From Xenorhabdus eapokensis (GTDB taxonomy: Bacteria; Pseudomonadota; Gammaproteobacteria; Enterobacterales; Enterobacteriaceae): a DNA stretch of 64,000 nt. The notes under the pieces are model-generated. The model was not told where the DNA came from and did not search any database. It worked only from the letters and a program-made list of their open reading frames with translations. The translations under genes were made by a program, and so were the position numbers. Below, one piece after another: positions 61,725-64,000 of the stretch (position 1 is the first letter of the stretch; each line of letters begins with the position of its first letter). Location of the stretch: positions 1 through 64,000 of the forward strand of contig NZ_MKGQ01000007.1 in the NCBI RefSeq assembly GCF_001908105.1, read 5' to 3'.

Positions 61725-61967
61725 ATGAAAGATAATTATTCAGCCAAATATGCCATAAAAAAGACGGATGACGAATTCATCAGACAACTCGTTAAAGAGG
61801 TGCGCCAGGAAGAACGGAAACATTGCGCCAGTTTATATGCCGTCCGTCTGGTGAAGTTGTCCTCCCATGTTCTGGATAAAGCGCTTTCGCCTTCTGCCAG
61901 TGCAGACCTGATCCAGCGCGAATCTGAAAACATCGAACGTGAAGCGCAGGAGTGGAACTATGTCTAG
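61725..61967 (+). CDS. Small prophage protein, DUF2732-like
   Basis: An 80-residue charged helical protein (VKEVRQEERKHCASLYAVRL). Length, composition and place just before the zinc-finger gene fit the DUF2732 proteins of P2-like phages, a tentative match from memory. Its last eight bases overlap the next gene. Confidence 0.65.
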   Translation: MKDNYSAKYAIKKTDDEFIRQLVKEVRQEERKHCASLYAVRLVKLSSHVLDKALSPSASADLIQRESENIEREAQEWNYV

Positions 61968-62181
61968 GGAACTCGATCGTGCCTGTGAACACGCCGCCGA
62001 AATACTGGAATGCCGGATAGCCGCCCATGTTAACCGCCCGGTCGGGGTTTCTGCATTTGCGTGTGAAGACTGCGGCCAGCCTATTCCCGCCCAGCGTCGC
62101 CGGATTGTTGCCGGTGTCACCCGCTGTGCAACCTGCCAGAGCGTTTTTGAACTGAAACAAAAACATTACCGGAGTGTGTGA
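61960..62181 (+). CDS. TraR/DksA C4-type zinc-finger protein
   Basis: A 73-residue protein of the P2-phage TraR/DksA type. The zinc ligands are C35, C38, C56 and C59 (ACEDCGQPIPAQRR and RCATCQ). DksA relatives bind the RNA polymerase secondary channel; small TraR-like ones mimic DksA with ppGpp. AGGAG ahead of 61960 fixes the start over an earlier in-frame Met. Confidence 0.9.
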   Translation: MSRELDRACEHAAEILECRIAAHVNRPVGVSAFACEDCGQPIPAQRRRIVAGVTRCATCQSVFELKQKHYRSV

Positions 62182-62182
62182 A

Positions 62183-63001
62183 ATGGCCAATAAAACCATT
62201 CTCAAATGGGCAGGCTCTAAAGCCCGCATTATGGATAAGTTACTGCCGCATTTGCCAGCGGGTAAGCGACTGGTTGAACCGTTCGCGGGTTCCTGTGCTG
62301 TGATGATGAATACGGATTATGAGGCTTATTTGGTCGCGGATGTGAATGCCGATTTGATTGATATGTATCAGGGTATCAAGGCCGACTGTGATCAGTTTAC
62401 AAGAGCGGCGGCGATTTGGTTTTCAACCGCCAGAAATAAAGAAGGGTATAGCGAATTAAGGCGAGTATTTAATCGTAAACAGCATTTTGCTGAGGATAAG
62501 TTAGCCCGTGGGAGTTTATTTTTAACGTTAAATCGTCACTGTTTTAATGGCCTGTGTCGCTATAACGGTAGAGGAGAATTTAATGTTCCCTTTGGTAAAC
62601 ATACGAACCCTTATTTCCCCGCGACTGAAATTTGGGCGTTTGCGGATAAAGCTGAGCAAGCGTCCATTGTCCATCTGGAATGGCAGGACACGTTAACTCT
62701 CGTTGAGCCTGGTGATGTTGTTTATTGTGACCCACCGTATTTAACCAACGAGGGTGCATTTACCCAATATTATCAATCCAATTTCAATAATACTGAGCAT
62801 GAGGCGCTGGCGGTTGAGTTATATACGCTGAATGCACATCTTGGTGTACCGGTTATCGTGTCTAACTCGATTGCCGCCAAAGAGTTGTATGCCGATCTCG
62901 GCTTCACTATCCATGAAATCGACGCCCCGCGCACGATTGCCGCCAATGGCAACCGTCAGCGTGCGAAAGAGATTATTGCCGTGTTGGCAGGGAGGCAATA
63001 A
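62183..63001 (+). CDS. dam: Phage Dam, DNA adenine N6-methyltransferase
   Basis: A 272-residue D12-class adenine methyltransferase. The SAM site is split between ILKWAGSKARIM (N-terminal), EPFAGSCAVMM and the catalytic DPPY at 183-186 (VVYCDPPYLTNEGAF). NRHCFNGLCRYNGRGEFNVPFG is the target-recognition region of Dam-like enzymes, implying GATC. GGAG precedes the ATG at 62183; the GTG at 62174 is poorer. It may protect phage DNA or tune its own switch. Confidence 0.92.
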   Translation: MANKTILKWAGSKARIMDKLLPHLPAGKRLVEPFAGSCAVMMNTDYEAYLVADVNADLIDMYQGIKADCDQFTRAAAIWFSTARNKEGYSELRRVFNRKQHFAEDKLARGSLFLTLNRHCFNGLCRYNGRGEFNVPFGKHTNPYFPATEIWAFADKAEQASIVHLEWQDTLTLVEPGDVVYCDPPYLTNEGAFTQYYQSNFNNTEHEALAVELYTLNAHLGVPVIVSNSIAAKELYADLGFTIHEIDAPRTIAANGNRQRAKEIIAVLAGRQ

Positions 63002-63333
63002 TGGCAACAGACCATGCACCGATTGTTCTTGATCCTAAAAACGGTGTTTATATCACTGGCACCCGTTTTGCGGTTGTTGTTCATGAGAAACATCCCGGCA
63101 AATTGGCGTTGTTGCAATTCAACACGTATGACGGCATTTACTCTCTGGCCGGCTGGCATGATAACGAGGTGTCACTGGTCGCTGAACTGGTGAACCTGCA
63201 TATTTCCTATATCCGTCACAAAATGCGCTCGGTGACAGAATATCTGGCCGCGGTTGAAACCATCGCCAAACGCTGTCAGACCGCGCTGAACTTGCTAAAC
63301 CCGGAAACTTACGGCGGTGTGGTGACATGTTAA
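63001..63333 (+). CDS. Prophage protein, unrecognised
   Basis: A 110-residue protein whose ATG overlaps the dam stop by one base (TAATG) and whose end overlaps the gpA start. No motif is evident. Genes of this size between dam and gpA are common in P2-like prophages of this family. Confidence 0.72.
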   Translation: MATDHAPIVLDPKNGVYITGTRFAVVVHEKHPGKLALLQFNTYDGIYSLAGWHDNEVSLVAELVNLHISYIRHKMRSVTEYLAAVETIAKRCQTALNLLNPETYGGVVTC

Positions 63334-64000
63334 GCCGTCCGATTGATTTCAGTGTCCAACCCGAAGCTGAACCCGCCAATGGGCAGTATGCCTATTGGTG
63401 GAATGCACCGCGCCATCAGGCTATTGCCGGTATTGAAAGATCGCTTACCCGTGAAAGACGCCTTCAGGGGCAAGCGATTTTAGAAGATATCGATTCTCTG
63501 CCCCGTATTCTGCGTTATCCCTATCAGAAACGTTATGAAAAGACGTTGAAAGAACAGGGTCTTCTGAAAGCCCAGGATTTTCTTTATTTCGATTTCCATC
63601 AAAAATTCTGGCCACGCATTGAGGCAGTAACCCGTCGTTTTGAGATGGATACTCACACCGCGCTGATGACGACGGCGCGCATTTCGACCGAAATCAGCCA
63701 GTTTAACCGCCTGCCTGATCTCCAGAACAAGCCGCTTAAAAAACTGGCGACTCAAATTGCTGCCGGATTTTTCAATCTGTTTGAACAGTATTGTGATCAG
63801 TGCATTGCGGAGGCGAACGGTGATAAAGAAGCTATCTATCAGATGCGCAACCTGTCTCCGATTTATGGCGAGCTGGCGAAACTGGCGCGCGGACTGCATG
63901 TCACACCGGCGCATTATGGCCGCTACCTTAAAGGCACGTTGCAACAGGGTGATGTGGTTGCGGCGGTATCCCGTCTGGTGAATGACGATTTCTGGTATCG
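63327..64000 (+). CDS. Replication initiation endonuclease gpA, 5' part
   Basis: The frame opens at 63327 (MLSRPIDFSVQPEAEP) and stays open for 224 codons to the window end. Its N-terminal text (YAYWWNAPRHQAI, LPRILRYPYQKRYEKTL, NLSPIYGELAKLARGLHVTP) matches the gene A protein of P2-like phages, a rolling-circle nickase; the tyrosine-bearing catalytic part lies beyond the edge. The start overlaps the previous gene by seven bases. Confidence 0.9.
   Translation, partial: MLSRPIDFSVQPEAEPANGQYAYWWNAPRHQAIAGIERSLTRERRLQGQAILEDIDSLPRILRYPYQKRYEKTLKEQGLLKAQDFLYFDFHQKFWPRIEAVTRRFEMDTHTALMTTARISTEISQFNRLPDLQNKPLKKLATQIAAGFFNLFEQYCDQCIAEANGDKEAIYQMRNLSPIYGELAKLARGLHVTPAHYGRYLKGTLQQGDVVAAVSRLVNDDFWY

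Overview
The window is a chromosomal segment of an enteric bacterium of the Morganellaceae, most likely Xenorhabdus or Photorhabdus. The inference rests on gene order, which follows the E. coli yfcD-to-ligA interval (yfcGH, ubiX-purF-cvpA, dedD-folC-accD, dedA, truA-usg-pdxB, fabB/mnmC, yfcL-epmC-yfcA-aroC-prmB, smrB/sixA, fadIJ, yfcZ/fadL, mlaA, tRNA-Arg, gltX with its Val/Lys and Ala tRNAs, nupC, ligA), on moderate AT-richness, and on lineage-specific insertions. No database search was possible; names rest on recalled family sequences, motifs and synteny.

Layout. Bases 1-12.4 kb hold a conserved housekeeping block, mostly on the minus strand, with an exact-looking PurR box ahead of cvpA-purF. 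Bases 12.4-19.4 kb hold an accessory block between pdxB and fabB: an AraC regulator with a divergent DMT exporter, then the TctDE two-component system divergent from the TctCBA tricarboxylate transporter. Bases 19.4-28.3 kb are conserved again (fabB with FabR and FadR sites, mnmC, yfcL-epmC-yfcA-aroC-prmB), interrupted by an orphan coiled-coil membrane protein built on five 14-residue repeats and followed by about 560 bp of AT-rich DNA without genes. Bases 28.4-36.5 kb are a complete histidine-utilisation cluster (permease, hutH, hutU, hutC, hutG, hutI), inserted between prmB and smrB, with two copies of TGTATATACA as likely HutC operators. Bases 36.6-44.6 kb hold smrB, sixA, fadIJ, yfcZ, fadL and mlaA, with FadR-like sites at fadI and fadL.

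Bases 44.6-47.6 kb are a scarred variable region around tRNA-Arg(CCU) (argW): a 26-codon integrase stub, a possible phage-gene remnant, an orphan GT9 glycosyltransferase and a YkgJ-type cysteine-cluster protein. Bases 47.8-50.9 kb hold mtnK-mtnA-class II aldolase, the gene set of the DHAP shunt for salvage of methylthioadenosine and 5'-deoxyadenosine. Seven tRNA genes (Val x4, Lys x3) follow, with a 106-bp tandem amplification of the Lys unit, then gltX, two tRNA-Ala genes, nupC and ligA.

From 57.5 kb to the window end lies the early half of a P2-like prophage beside ligA, where zipA would be expected: integrase, a P2 C-type repressor with a co-transcribed repressor-like paralogue, a palindromic switch region, a Cox-like protein that is an internal tandem duplication, several small early proteins, a DksA/TraR-type zinc finger, a Dam methylase and the 5' part of the gpA replication initiator. 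The least explained items are the double-Cox protein, the repressor pair, the repeat coiled-coil protein and the unrecognised small early phage genes.
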